In this document: positions 8,771 through 16,109 of the stretch, piece by piece
Layout of the letters: each line of letters begins with the position of its first letter
Position numbering within the stretch: the stretch's first letter is position 1
Source: Myxococcota bacterium
Lineage (GTDB): Bacteria; Myxococcota_A; UBA796; UBA9615; JAKLKC01
DNA length: 64,000 nucleotides
Direction: 5' to 3'
Assembly: GCA_023150875.1 (NCBI GenBank)
Contig: JAKLKC010000019.1
Coordinates: 41,756 to 105,755, forward strand
Notes under the pieces: generated by a model
Seen by the model: only the letters and a program-made list of their open reading frames with translations
Database searches by the model: none
What the model was told of the DNA's origin: nothing
Made by a program: the position numbers and the translations under genes

Positions 8771-9211
8771 GTGTACCTCGATCGGGCGGTGCTCGCGGAA
8801 CAGGTCACCGCGGTAGAGCGCCACTTGGACAGGGTGGCGAAGCGGTTGCCCGCGGACCCGTCGGACCTGGCGCCGTGGACCGACGCGTCCGACGCCGTGG
8901 TGCTCCACCTCTGGCAGGCGATCCAGATCGTCATCGACCTCGCCCTGAACGCCACGGTCCGGATGGGCCTGGGCACTCCAGAGACTTTCGCCGACGCCTT
9001 CCGCACCCTCCACCACGCGGGCGTACTCCCCGCCGACCTCGCCGGCCGCTTGGTGAAGGCCGCCGGGTTCCGCGACCTGATCGTTCACGCCTTCGATGAC
9101 CTGGACATGGGCGTGGTCTACCGCGCCGCCCGGGCGGGACCCGAAGACCTCCGCGCGTTCCTCGGGATCCTGGCGGCGGGGTCAACGCCCGCGGGGGACT
9201 CCGGCCCCTGA
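8771..9211 (+). CDS. HepT-like (DUF86) putative RNase toxin, no antitoxin partner seen
   Basis: 146 residues from GTG 8771, which has TGGAG five bases upstream and gives the usual family start (YLDRAVLAEQ). ATG 8753 in the same frame is an alternative. The all-helical protein matches the HEPN/HepT family: Rx4H appears as FRDLIVHAFDDLD, preceded by the typical PADLAGRLVKAAG segment. HepT toxins are normally paired with an MntA nucleotidyltransferase antitoxin that AMPylates the conserved Tyr of the RX4HXY motif; here the position is Phe (HAF). No GSxxRG nucleotidyltransferase is encoded within several kilobases, so this is an orphan or a relic. Confidence 0.75.
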   Translation: MYLDRAVLAEQVTAVERHLDRVAKRLPADPSDLAPWTDASDAVVLHLWQAIQIVIDLALNATVRMGLGTPETFADAFRTLHHAGVLPADLAGRLVKAAGFRDLIVHAFDDLDMGVVYRAARAGPEDLRAFLGILAAGSTPAGDSGP

Positions 9212-9241
9212 CCTTGGGGTCCACCAGGGACCGGGACGCGG

Positions 9242-9523
9242 CTACCGGACCTGGGAGACCGAGGCGTCGATCTCCGCCCGGAAGTCCGCCCGCAGGCGCA
9301 CGATGGGCGGGTACTCCCGCTGCCGCCTCTCGATCACCGAACCGACTCCGGGCCGCTGGAGGACGCCGTCCACCGAAGCGCCCTCGCCGATGTCGATGTC
9401 GGTCACCGGCTTGTAGACCACCCGCGGCCCCGCGGGCGGGGCGCCCTCGGACTGGGCGAGGGCGGCGGCGGGGGGCAGGAGCACGGAAACGGCGAGGACG
9501 AGGGCGGGAACGGTACGGGTCAT
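9242..9523 (-). CDS. Small secreted protein of unknown function
   Basis: 93 residues. ATG 9523 is preceded by GGAAGGAGGTCGCC, one of the strongest ribosome sites in the window. A clean signal peptide ends at AAALAQS (cleavage about residue 23). The mature part is about 70 residues: a Pro/Ala start, then YKPVTDIDIGEG, a GVLQRPG segment, and a basic-to-acidic helix (RLRADFRAEIDAS). From memory, short exported proteins with a TEIDF-x-GELVKP-LL-R pattern occur in Myxococcota, some near gliding-motility genes; I am not certain of the match. It stands alone between the HepT-like gene and the PIN/RHH pair. Confidence 0.7.
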   Translation of the reverse strand: MTRTVPALVLAVSVLLPPAAALAQSEGAPPAGPRVVYKPVTDIDIGEGASVDGVLQRPGVGSVIERRQREYPPIVRLRADFRAEIDASVSQVR

Positions 9524-9808
9524 GGCGACCTCCTTCCGCCGCGCAAGTAGAGCAACGGCCGTGCCCGACCATCGGCGAGGGAGCGATCCCCATCGGGATC
9601 CCGTCCGGGACGGGATCCGTCCCCCTGGCCGCCCCGCGCGCCCGGGGTGCGCCCGCCCCCCCGACGTGGAACGCCGCGTGACGACGGAGGAACGGCGCGT
9701 GACCGGCGCCCGCTGGACGGCCTCCCCCGCAGTAGGAACTCCGCACCCCATCGTCGCGTTGCTCGGCGCGGGCGTTTCGGGGGCACGGGGGAGAGGGCGG
9801 GCCCCGGA

Positions 9809-10045
9809 CTACAGGGCGTCCTCCGGCGGGGGCTCTCGGTCCGGCACGCGCGCGAGCGCCGATTCGAACTCCCCGCGGTCGCCGCGCCGTGCCCGTGCGC
9901 CGAGGTACTCCTCGGTCGCCCACGCCGCGAGCTTCTCCCCGGCGGCGCTGGCGATGAATTGGTTGATCGAGACGCCCTCCCGTCGAGCGGCCTCGCGGAT
10001 CCCTCGGTGGAGGGACTCGGGCAGGCGGATGCTGATGGTGCTCAT
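9809..10045 (-). CDS. Ribbon-helix-helix antitoxin, partner of the PIN toxin
   Basis: 78 residues. The ATG overlaps the PIN gene stop (ATGA). The N-terminal strand STISIRLPESLH and helices REAARREGVSINQFI are a classic MetJ/Arc/CopG or HicB-type ribbon-helix-helix DNA-binding fold. It would dimerise, bind the operator of its own promoter and neutralise the PIN nuclease with its C-terminal tail (Glu/Asp/Pro-rich, EPPPEDAL). Toxin first, antitoxin second is the usual order for this PIN/RHH class. The operator candidate is the inverted repeat at 10466-10483. Confidence 0.85.
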   Translation of the reverse strand: MSTISIRLPESLHRGIREAARREGVSINQFIASAAGEKLAAWATEEYLGARARRGDRGEFESALARVPDREPPPEDAL

Positions 10046-10461
10046 GGTCGTTCTCCGATCTCCTGAAGGTACTCCCTGGGCGTAAGCACCCGGATTCCGA
10101 AGCGGTCCGTCCCGACGAAGTCGCGCTTGTTGAAGGTGACGATGACCGCGGCGCCCGCGTCCACGGCAAGTTCGAGGACCATGTCGTCTTTCGGATCGGG
10201 CAGCGTCGGGCGCCACAGGAAGAACACCGGGCGGTGGATGGCCACGGCGCAGAGGTAATCGAGGACGACGCCGAGGTCGCCCGCATCCACCCGGAGCTCG
10301 GGCAGCATCCGGTCACACACCCCCTCGTACTCCAGCACCAGCGGCACTGAGATCGCGATGTCGAACCGGCCCGTGCCGACCAGCGAGAGCAACCGGAACG
10401 ACGCCCCTCGACGAGACCACAGCGCGGAGATCAGCGCGTTCGTGTCGAGGACGATGACCAC
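10042..10461 (-). CDS. PIN-domain ribonuclease toxin
   Basis: 139 residues, start GTG 10461. The domain starts at once with VIVLDTNALISAL, giving the first catalytic Asp of the PIN fold. Later acidic residues follow in PDPKDDMVLELA and in the strand AAVIVTFNKRDF. It matches the family of putative toxin components, PIN family (COG1569 type), which cleave RNA with Mg2+ through three or four acidic residues. It overlaps the RHH antitoxin gene by four bases. A perfect TATAAT ends six bases before the GTG, so the transcript should begin at or near the start codon and lack a ribosome site. No other in-frame start can replace it without losing the first beta strand. Confidence 0.88.
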   Translation of the reverse strand: MVIVLDTNALISALWSRRGASFRLLSLVGTGRFDIAISVPLVLEYEGVCDRMLPELRVDAGDLGVVLDYLCAVAIHRPVFFLWRPTLPDPKDDMVLELAVDAGAAVIVTFNKRDFVGTDRFGIRVLTPREYLQEIGERP

Positions 10462-10465
10462 CGTG

Positions 10466-10495
10466 GTATTATAGGTGATACCTAAGCCGCGTCAA
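10466..10495 (-). promoter_or_regulatory. Promoter and operator of the PIN/RHH pair
   Basis: On the minus strand: TTGACG (10495-10490), a 16-base spacer and TATAAT (10473-10468). The inverted repeat GGTAT...ATACC (10466-10483) overlaps the -10 and is a likely binding site for the ribbon-helix-helix antitoxin. The -10 ends six bases before GTG 10461. Confidence 0.7.
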
Positions 10496-10824
10496 GGGCG
10501 ACCTGGACGCCATCCGCCTGGCCCACCGCCTCGCGAAGCTCCGCGGTGCTGATGCCTGCGACGAGGCGGAGCGGGAAGGATCGGGGAGCTATCGGGCGCC
10601 CGAGACCGCGCCGATTCGCGGCAGCACCGGCACCCGCATGGGAACTCGCCACGCGGGGCCTCCCGGGTCGCGCTCCAGCCGGGTCGAGAGTAGCCGCGGA
10701 CGGCGCCCCTGGGCAACCCTCGGTGCCCGCCGACTCCCGCCTCGTGACACGGCCCTTGCCTCGCCTTCGCCTCCCTGGCCAACCACTTCACCACGTAGCG
10801 GCCCCGGGCAGGCCCCGCGTGCGA
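10496..10824. other. Intergenic region between the toxin promoter and the lipoprotein gene
   Basis: 329 bases without a supported gene. A plus-strand open stretch from about 10491 (reading GDLDAIRLAHRLAKL) looks protein-like for about 30 codons and could be a gene remnant, but it has no start and no recognised domain. Nothing else was seen. Confidence 0.4.
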
Positions 10825-11589
10825 TCAGTCGAGACTCTCGGCGGCGAAGGCGAGGCTGACCAGGTCAAAGGTCTGGCCCCACTCCGTGCACTCCTCGCTG
10901 TCTTCGTGGTTCCAGGTCTCCGCTGTGAACAGCACCATCCGGGAGCCGCCCAGGGATGCCTCCTCGCCCTGGTACAGCGTGGTGCTCTCCCCGGCGACCT
11001 GGAAGGTGACGGGGTTGTTGTCGATGGTGTCGACGCAGTACTGTTCGACCTCCCGGGACGGGCAGTATGATCGGCCCAGCTCGTAGCCCCACCGACCGAT
11101 CTCCAAACGCGACCAGTCCGTGGCGGTCACGAACAGCAGGAGGGGCTCCTCTTCGGGCGGGATCCCCCGGTAGACGTATAGGTACTTCCCGTAGGTGCGG
11201 TCTTCCGGCGCGCATTCCCCTCCCATGTCGACCATCGTGACCTCGCCCGCTTGCCCGAGGTCCGGGAGCCATTCCCAGATGTCCTGGTCAACGTCGATAG
11301 ACGTATAGTCCGCGACTGTCCCATCCGTCGTCGTGAACGTGATGTGGTCCCGCTCCCAGCGGGTGAAATGACCTGTGTATGGTGTGCCGTACCCCTCGCC
11401 AACTGCACAGAGGTATGTCCAGCCGAGGCGCTCGTGACCGCACACCCCCTCCGGGGGAGGGCTCGTAGACGCGCAGGCCGCCAGCAGGGTGACGGCCAGC
11501 GGGGCCACGAAGCCCCAGCCCCGTCGAAGGGCGCCCCGGAGAACGCTGGCAGGCCGAGGGCGGCGGAAGGGTAACGCGGTCCGACCCAT
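10825..11589 (-). CDS. Lipoprotein of unknown function
   Basis: 254 residues. ATG 11589 overlaps the stop of the metalloprotease gene by one base. The signal peptide ends in LLAAC (Cys39). The mature part is rich in Tyr, Trp, Asp and Glu with six or more Cys (e.g. VCGHERLGW, YLCAVGEGYG, ECAPEDRTYG, YCPSREVEQYC), suggesting disulfides and a beta-rich extracytoplasmic domain. I do not recognise the family. It is the last gene of a three-gene set with the metalloprotease and a secreted protein, and so may assist or be processed by the protease (inference). Confidence 0.75.
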   Translation of the reverse strand: MGRTALPFRRPRPASVLRGALRRGWGFVAPLAVTLLAACASTSPPPEGVCGHERLGWTYLCAVGEGYGTPYTGHFTRWERDHITFTTTDGTVADYTSIDVDQDIWEWLPDLGQAGEVTMVDMGGECAPEDRTYGKYLYVYRGIPPEEEPLLLFVTATDWSRLEIGRWGYELGRSYCPSREVEQYCVDTIDNNPVTFQVAGESTTLYQGEEASLGGSRMVLFTAETWNHEDSEECTEWGQTFDLVSLAFAAESLD

Positions 11590-12917
11590 CAGTCGGTCAC
11601 TCCGTTCGTGCCGGCCCAAGTCGTCCACTGGGAGTCGAATCCCAGCACCCCCGCGGCGTCTTGGAGACGGGTTGACGGGTCGTCCCCAGGACTACCATCG
11701 TCGTTCGCGTTCCAGTCGTAGGGACCCGCGAATGCCCAGATCGTGAATACATCATCGACGGAGAGCCCACCGGAGTACGCCATGTCCCACCAGAAACGCA
11801 ACCAGTCATACTCGGTACCTCGGTTCATGACCACGTTCCCGTTCGCGTCGAGGCCGGGCCAGCACCTGTTGTGGTAGTAGTCCTCGTCTTCGATCCAGGG
11901 CGCCACATGGTGCCCGTTCGCGCAGTCCACCAGGCCCGTCTGCTCGTCCGCCTGGCGGATCCGGTCGAGGTTCCAGTCCACCCAGCCAACGTAGTATCCG
12001 AACCAGCAGTCCTGCTCCACTCGGTTCCACGACGCCGCCGCGTAGAAGTGGGCCATCCCTTCCGTGGCGGCGGCGCTCTGGTACTCCCGGGTGTTCATCT
12101 CGTGGCTGCCGTGGTCCCCCTCGCTGAGCCAGGACGGATGGTCGATGATGGAGTCGCCGTCCTGCTCGTCCCAGCGGTCGCTGAAGCAGTTGACCATCCG
12201 CGAGTCGTAGTCCTTGGCGGCACTCTTGTATGATGTGGCGAAGTACTGCACGAGATGCCCCATCTCGTGGGAGATCACGTACTTGCGGTCCGTTTGAGAC
12301 GCCTTGATGTACGCCTCGCCGCCGCTGACACAACTACCGGCGCACTCCGGGTTTGCCTCATCGTAGAACTTGTACGCCTTCCCCGTCATGCCCGCGTTGT
12401 TCCGATGCAGCGCCCAGATCGCCGCCCCCAGGATGTTCCAGTGGCGCCGCACGACCGTCGTGCCGGTCACGGTCGACAGGTGCGGATAGGCCGTCGGGTC
12501 GAAGGCCGTCCACAGGTTCGTGTAGAAGACCTGGTCCAGCGTCGGGTTGTTGTACACATACACGCTGTTGCCGTTGACGGCCGCGTAGCTCCAGATGCTG
12601 ATCAGGTACGTCTCGTCGTCGTCGAAGGAGAGCAGAGGTGTGCAGCCCTCTCTGGAGAAGAGGCCGGGCTCCTCGAGCTTGCCGTTGAACAGCACCCCGG
12701 GCGTTTCGTTCGACTCAATCCGCACGTGGACGCCGATAGCAGGATACGGCCCCGGCCAGTCGAGGTAGTCGTCGGAGAGCCACGTCCAGTCCCCGTCCAC
12801 GAAGTCCAGGTTGAGCTCGAAGCACATCTCCAGGGTTCGGCTCGCCGCAAGGGAGGGGCGGATCGAAAGAGACACGATGCACGCCGCAGCGAGACACAGA
12901 AATACCAGCTTGCGCAT
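11589..12917 (-). CDS. Secreted gluzincin-type zinc metalloprotease-like protein
   Basis: 442 residues. ATG 12917 has GGAGG five bases upstream; longer starts are less likely. The signal peptide runs to about residue 25 (IRPSLAAS). The zinc-binding motif HEMGH lies at 217-221 in KYVISHEMGHLVQYFA. A candidate third ligand, Glu286 in ATEGMAHFYAA, lies 69 residues later; a downstream Glu in a helix is the gluzincin arrangement. The rest is rich in Trp, Tyr and Asp with several Cys. It fits an exported peptidase, which is expected in lineages that digest prey or macromolecules. No exact MEROPS family is assigned. Coupled to the lipoprotein gene below and 49 bases from the gene above. Confidence 0.75.
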   Translation of the reverse strand: MRKLVFLCLAAACIVSLSIRPSLAASRTLEMCFELNLDFVDGDWTWLSDDYLDWPGPYPAIGVHVRIESNETPGVLFNGKLEEPGLFSREGCTPLLSFDDDETYLISIWSYAAVNGNSVYVYNNPTLDQVFYTNLWTAFDPTAYPHLSTVTGTTVVRRHWNILGAAIWALHRNNAGMTGKAYKFYDEANPECAGSCVSGGEAYIKASQTDRKYVISHEMGHLVQYFATSYKSAAKDYDSRMVNCFSDRWDEQDGDSIIDHPSWLSEGDHGSHEMNTREYQSAAATEGMAHFYAAASWNRVEQDCWFGYYVGWVDWNLDRIRQADEQTGLVDCANGHHVAPWIEDEDYYHNRCWPGLDANGNVVMNRGTEYDWLRFWWDMAYSGGLSVDDVFTIWAFAGPYDWNANDDGSPGDDPSTRLQDAAGVLGFDSQWTTWAGTNGVTD

Positions 12918-12966
12918 CCGATCCTCCATTGCGGACCACCGAGAGCCGGCTCCGCATTGAGCCCGC

Positions 12967-13653
12967 TCAGTATCCGGCCACCCCATCCAGGGATGGTCCG
13001 CCATCGTAGACCGCGTCGACCACGTTGACGTCGCCTTCCGATGGCGTCGCTTCGACGAGCACCGCCGGGAGGGATGGGTCGTCGCGCCACGCCGACGCCA
13101 GATCCTCTCCCTGTAGGCCGGTCAAGGTGCCGAGCTCGTCGAACGATGCATGGACGAGGGGCAGCCGAAGGCGCAGGACGATCATGTCGGCCTCAACGTC
13201 CACCCCGAGTACGGTCGCGATCACGTCGCTGGGCCGGCTGGTCTGGGCCTCGTGGAGCAACTCGTCCCATGGCGGGACGAACTCCACCCACGCCGTCTCC
13301 TCCGGCGCCAGGGTGAACGGCCCCTCGTACCAGCGGTACTCCAGGTCGAAGAAGACCAAGCGACGCTGAACCCAGTACTCGTAGGTCTTCGTGTCCGCGG
13401 CCCGGATCTCGACGAGGGGCATCAGCCGCGACTCCTCGTCCGAGACGTAGTCGGCCGTCAGGCCGCCGAGATCGGGTCCTTCCGGCTCGATGTCATCCAG
13501 GACCACATCCGCCCTCGCGGCAGGGAGCAGCGCGCTTGCGGAGAGGAGGAAGGTTAGCTGGAGGATCAACCTCCCAGTGCGGGTGAGGTTCGCGGGCTGG
13601 GGGGGGGGTACATCGGCTTGCCGCTTCCATCGCTCCCCTGACCGGGGAGCCAT
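12967..13653 (-). CDS. Secreted protein of unknown function
   Basis: 228 residues from ATG 13653. A hydrophobic segment at 30-48 (LILQLTFLLSASALLPAARA) is a signal peptide preceded by an unusually long polar stretch, so the true start may lie inside, though no better codon with a ribosome site is seen. The mature part is acidic and beta-rich with aromatic strands (KTYEYWVQRRLVFFDLEYRW), no Cys and no known motif. First of three exported proteins on the minus strand. Function unknown. Confidence 0.65.
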   Translation of the reverse strand: MAPRSGERWKRQADVPPPQPANLTRTGRLILQLTFLLSASALLPAARADVVLDDIEPEGPDLGGLTADYVSDEESRLMPLVEIRAADTKTYEYWVQRRLVFFDLEYRWYEGPFTLAPEETAWVEFVPPWDELLHEAQTSRPSDVIATVLGVDVEADMIVLRLRLPLVHASFDELGTLTGLQGEDLASAWRDDPSLPAVLVEATPSEGDVNVVDAVYDGGPSLDGVAGY

Positions 13654-13879
13654 GACTACAGCTTATAGATGAGTTCGCCAGTCTGCGTCAATTCCGGTCC
13701 AGCGATTTCCCCCGCCCCATCGATCCCACGCGCGGCGGGGCCTTCTCCACGCCCGGTTGAGTCACCGCCCCCGGGGCGGAGGATCGAGCGGAATTCCTCC
13801 CTCCCCGAGTCGGACCCGGCGCGGGAGCGGGCCCTCCGGCGCGTCGATCAGCGCGCCGATCACAGCCTGGCGCCACCGA

Positions 13880-15079
13880 CTACCACGTCGCGATCAGCCC
13901 CACGTTCCCCGTGTGCCCCACCACCCGGGCCCCCTCGCCGAGCTGGGGGAACTCCGTGACCGCCAGGTCGTAGCCCCCGGCCAGGGTGAGGGAGCCGGGG
14001 GGCGAGGTGGACTCCACCAGCCGCCCCCGGATGGAGAGGCCGGCGGCGTGGGCGACCAGGGTGCCGAGGCGGGGATCCCCGGCCAGCACCGGGAGGGCCT
14101 CGTCGTAGGAGGGGGCGTAGAACTCCGCGGCCCCCTGCCGATAGAAGCGGTAGCGCAGGCCCAGCAGGCCCCGGGGAAGCTCCACGTGGAGGCCCGCCTC
14201 GGGGATCAGGGCCCACACCCGCCAGGTGTCCAGGTAGAGGCCCTGGCGAAGGTGCAGGGCGGTGCCCCGGCCCAGGTGCCAGGCGAGCTGGGCGAAGGCG
14301 GTGAGGCGGTCCCGGGAGCCGGGCAGGACCTCGGGCACCAAGTCGCCGGCGACGCGGGCGGAGCGGAAGGGGCTGGCGAGCTCCCCCCGGGCCACCGACA
14401 GGGCGGCGCCCCCCGAGATCACCGCCCGGCGGTGCACCACCTGGGAGGCGGCGAGGCCGGCGCTCCCCCTCCAGGTCCGGGCCGGCCACCGGCTCCCCTG
14501 GGCCGGGGCGGGCTCCGGGGGATCCGAGACGTCGGCGCCGAAGGACACCCAGCCGCTCAGGGTGGTGTTCCGCCTCGCCAGCTCCACAGTGCCCCCCAGA
14601 GTTCCCGACGCCGACCGATAGTCGGACTCCGTGCTCCCCCGGACCCGGGCCGAGAGGCGCCCGGGCGCGCCGCCCGCCTCCCCCACCACGTCCAGCCCGA
14701 CCCCCAGCTCGACCCTCTCCTCCTCCGGCGCCCCGGAGGGGCCGACAGCGAGGGAGGCGGTGGTGATGGCGTCGGCGGGCTCGTTCCGGAGCACGGTCCC
14801 GGTGGGTCTCCCCCCCGAGGCGTCCCCGGGGACGCTGACGTGGTCCTCCACGAGCTGGACCCGCAGGCCCAGGTGGCGCCCGATGGGCACCTCGGCCTCC
14901 CCGGCGGTGGTGACCACCAGCACCCCCTCGTCGTCGCCGTAGACGATCCCCCGGAACTCGAAGCGGCCGGGGCGCTCGGGGACCGGGGCACCCGCCCCCC
15001 GGTGGGCGCAGCCCCCCAGCACGACCCCGGCCGCCACCAGGGCCCGGACCGCGGCGAGGAGCCCGGCCCGCGCCCTCAC
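13880..15079 (-). CDS. DUF3570 outer-membrane beta-barrel protein
   Basis: 399 residues. I start at GTG 15079, whose GTGA overlaps the DUF4266 stop; the open frame extends further up but through that gene. The signal region ends in VVLGGC, a possible lipobox. The body is a run of alternating amphipathic strands. The segment LGLRYRFYRQGAAEFY followed by DPRLG and a closing strand ending in IATW agrees with DUF3570, predicted to be an outer-membrane barrel. In many Gram-negatives DUF3570 follows DUF4266 and sits near thioredoxin and ApbE (flavin transferase) genes. Here only the DUF4266 partner is present. Substrate unknown. Confidence 0.8.
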   Translation of the reverse strand: MRARAGLLAAVRALVAAGVVLGGCAHRGAGAPVPERPGRFEFRGIVYGDDEGVLVVTTAGEAEVPIGRHLGLRVQLVEDHVSVPGDASGGRPTGTVLRNEPADAITTASLAVGPSGAPEEERVELGVGLDVVGEAGGAPGRLSARVRGSTESDYRSASGTLGGTVELARRNTTLSGWVSFGADVSDPPEPAPAQGSRWPARTWRGSAGLAASQVVHRRAVISGGAALSVARGELASPFRSARVAGDLVPEVLPGSRDRLTAFAQLAWHLGRGTALHLRQGLYLDTWRVWALIPEAGLHVELPRGLLGLRYRFYRQGAAEFYAPSYDEALPVLAGDPRLGTLVAHAAGLSIRGRLVESTSPPGSLTLAGGYDLAVTEFPQLGEGARVVGHTGNVGLIATW

Positions 15080-15318
15080 TGGGTGCAGCCGCAACCCCCG
15101 CCGGGGGCGGCCCCGGGGAGGCCCCCGGCCGTCGACACCTGGACGGCCTTGTCCCGGTACTCCCCCATCAGGGAGGTCTCGGCAAAGGGGGACTCCATCG
15201 CCGGCGAGGCCAGCAGCGCCCTCTCCCAGGGCTGGACCGCGGCGCACGCCGGGGCGCCGGAGACCACCAGGGCGAGGGCGAGCACGGTTGGGGAAGGGCA
15301 CGAGGGGCGAGCCGACAT
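15076..15318 (-). CDS. DUF4266 small lipoprotein with C-terminal GGGCGC
   Basis: 80 residues. The signal peptide ends in GAPAC (Cys25). Mature positions carry VQPWERALLASPAM, the hallmark of DUF4266, and the chain ends GGGCGCTQ, close to the family's usual GGCGCN end. The partner DUF3570 gene overlaps by four bases, so the two are translationally coupled. The role is unknown; the conserved terminal Cys-Gly-Cys could bind metal or be modified (inference). The ribosome site is weak, and the divergent gene on the other side begins 241 bases away. Confidence 0.82.
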   Translation of the reverse strand: MSARPSCPSPTVLALALVVSGAPACAAVQPWERALLASPAMESPFAETSLMGEYRDKAVQVSTAGGLPGAAPGGGCGCTQ

Positions 15319-15559
15319 GGACGCAGTATGTCCGGGGGCCGGCGAGGGGGTCAACGGCCGCGGATGGTGGACCGCGGGCGCCGGCGGGCTAAGGTTGCCG
15401 CCGAGGGCGCCCTCCTCGCCCCGCGTCGGCCTCTCACCCCGCCGCCGGTCCGGTTTGACCGTCCCCCGGGCTCGGGGGAGAATGCGGCGCGCTGCGGCCC
15501 CGGGGCCGCTCCCGAACCGGACGCCGGGGAGGCCCCTCCCCCCGTCCCGCGAGGTCCCA

Positions 15560-16063
15560 TTGCGAAAGCGCCTCCTCGTCCCGATCTTCACCGCCCTCCT
15601 CTTCGCCCTCGCCGCCAGCCCCGCGTCCGCCAAGGATCTCCGCAAGCGGTTCGGTCTCGGCTTCAACAACCAGTTCTCCCCCGTGGCCAACCTCTCGGTG
15701 AAGTACGGCTTCCCCGCGAAGTCGCCCACGATCAACATCCAGGTCCAGGGCATCGTCGGCTTCGCCTTCGCGAAGTCGGCGGAGACCAAGCTCTTCGCCG
15801 GCGGGCGCCTCCTCTTCACCGTGATCGCCGAGGACAACCTCAACGTGTACGTCGGCGCGGGCGGCGGATACGCGAGGTTCAGCGACGGCACCGCGGCCGC
15901 CCGGATCCAGCCGGTGGCGGGGGTGGAGTTCTTCTTCTTCGGCCTCGACAACCTGGGCGTGTCCGGCGAGGTCGGGCTGAACGTCGACATCGGGCCCGAC
16001 GGGATCGAGGTCTTCACCGCCTCCAGCATGTTCGCCGGGGTCGGCCTGCACTACTACCTGTAG
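15560..16063 (+). CDS. Small outer-membrane beta-barrel protein
   Basis: 167 residues from TTG 15560, chosen because GAGG lies five bases upstream and it gives a textbook signal peptide (RKRLLVPIFTALLF...SPASAKD). ATG 15482 in frame is an alternative with a Pro/Arg-rich extension. The mature protein has about eight alternating strands with Gly and aromatic girdle residues (LGFNNQFSPVANLSVKYG, GGYARFSDG, GVEFFFFGLDN) and ends in GLHYYL, an aromatic/hydrophobic C-terminus typical of barrel insertion signals. It resembles OmpA-type eight-strand barrels or porin-family small proteins. Function unknown. Confidence 0.75.
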   Translation: MRKRLLVPIFTALLFALAASPASAKDLRKRFGLGFNNQFSPVANLSVKYGFPAKSPTINIQVQGIVGFAFAKSAETKLFAGGRLLFTVIAEDNLNVYVGAGGGYARFSDGTAAARIQPVAGVEFFFFGLDNLGVSGEVGLNVDIGPDGIEVFTASSMFAGVGLHYYL

Positions 16064-16109
16064 GGGCGCGCCCGTGCCCGGCGACCGCGTCACCCGGGGA
16101 GTGGCACCG

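Noticed and set aside
8625..8816. A 63-codon frame as the MntA antitoxin of the HepT-like gene
   Set aside because: It has no nucleotidyltransferase motif (GSxxRG, DxD), is far too short, and overlaps the HepT-like gene in another frame.
10491..10600. Pseudogene remnant upstream of the PIN toxin
   Set aside because: About 30 codons look protein-like, but there is no start, no known domain and no partner piece, so it is mentioned only in the intergenic note.
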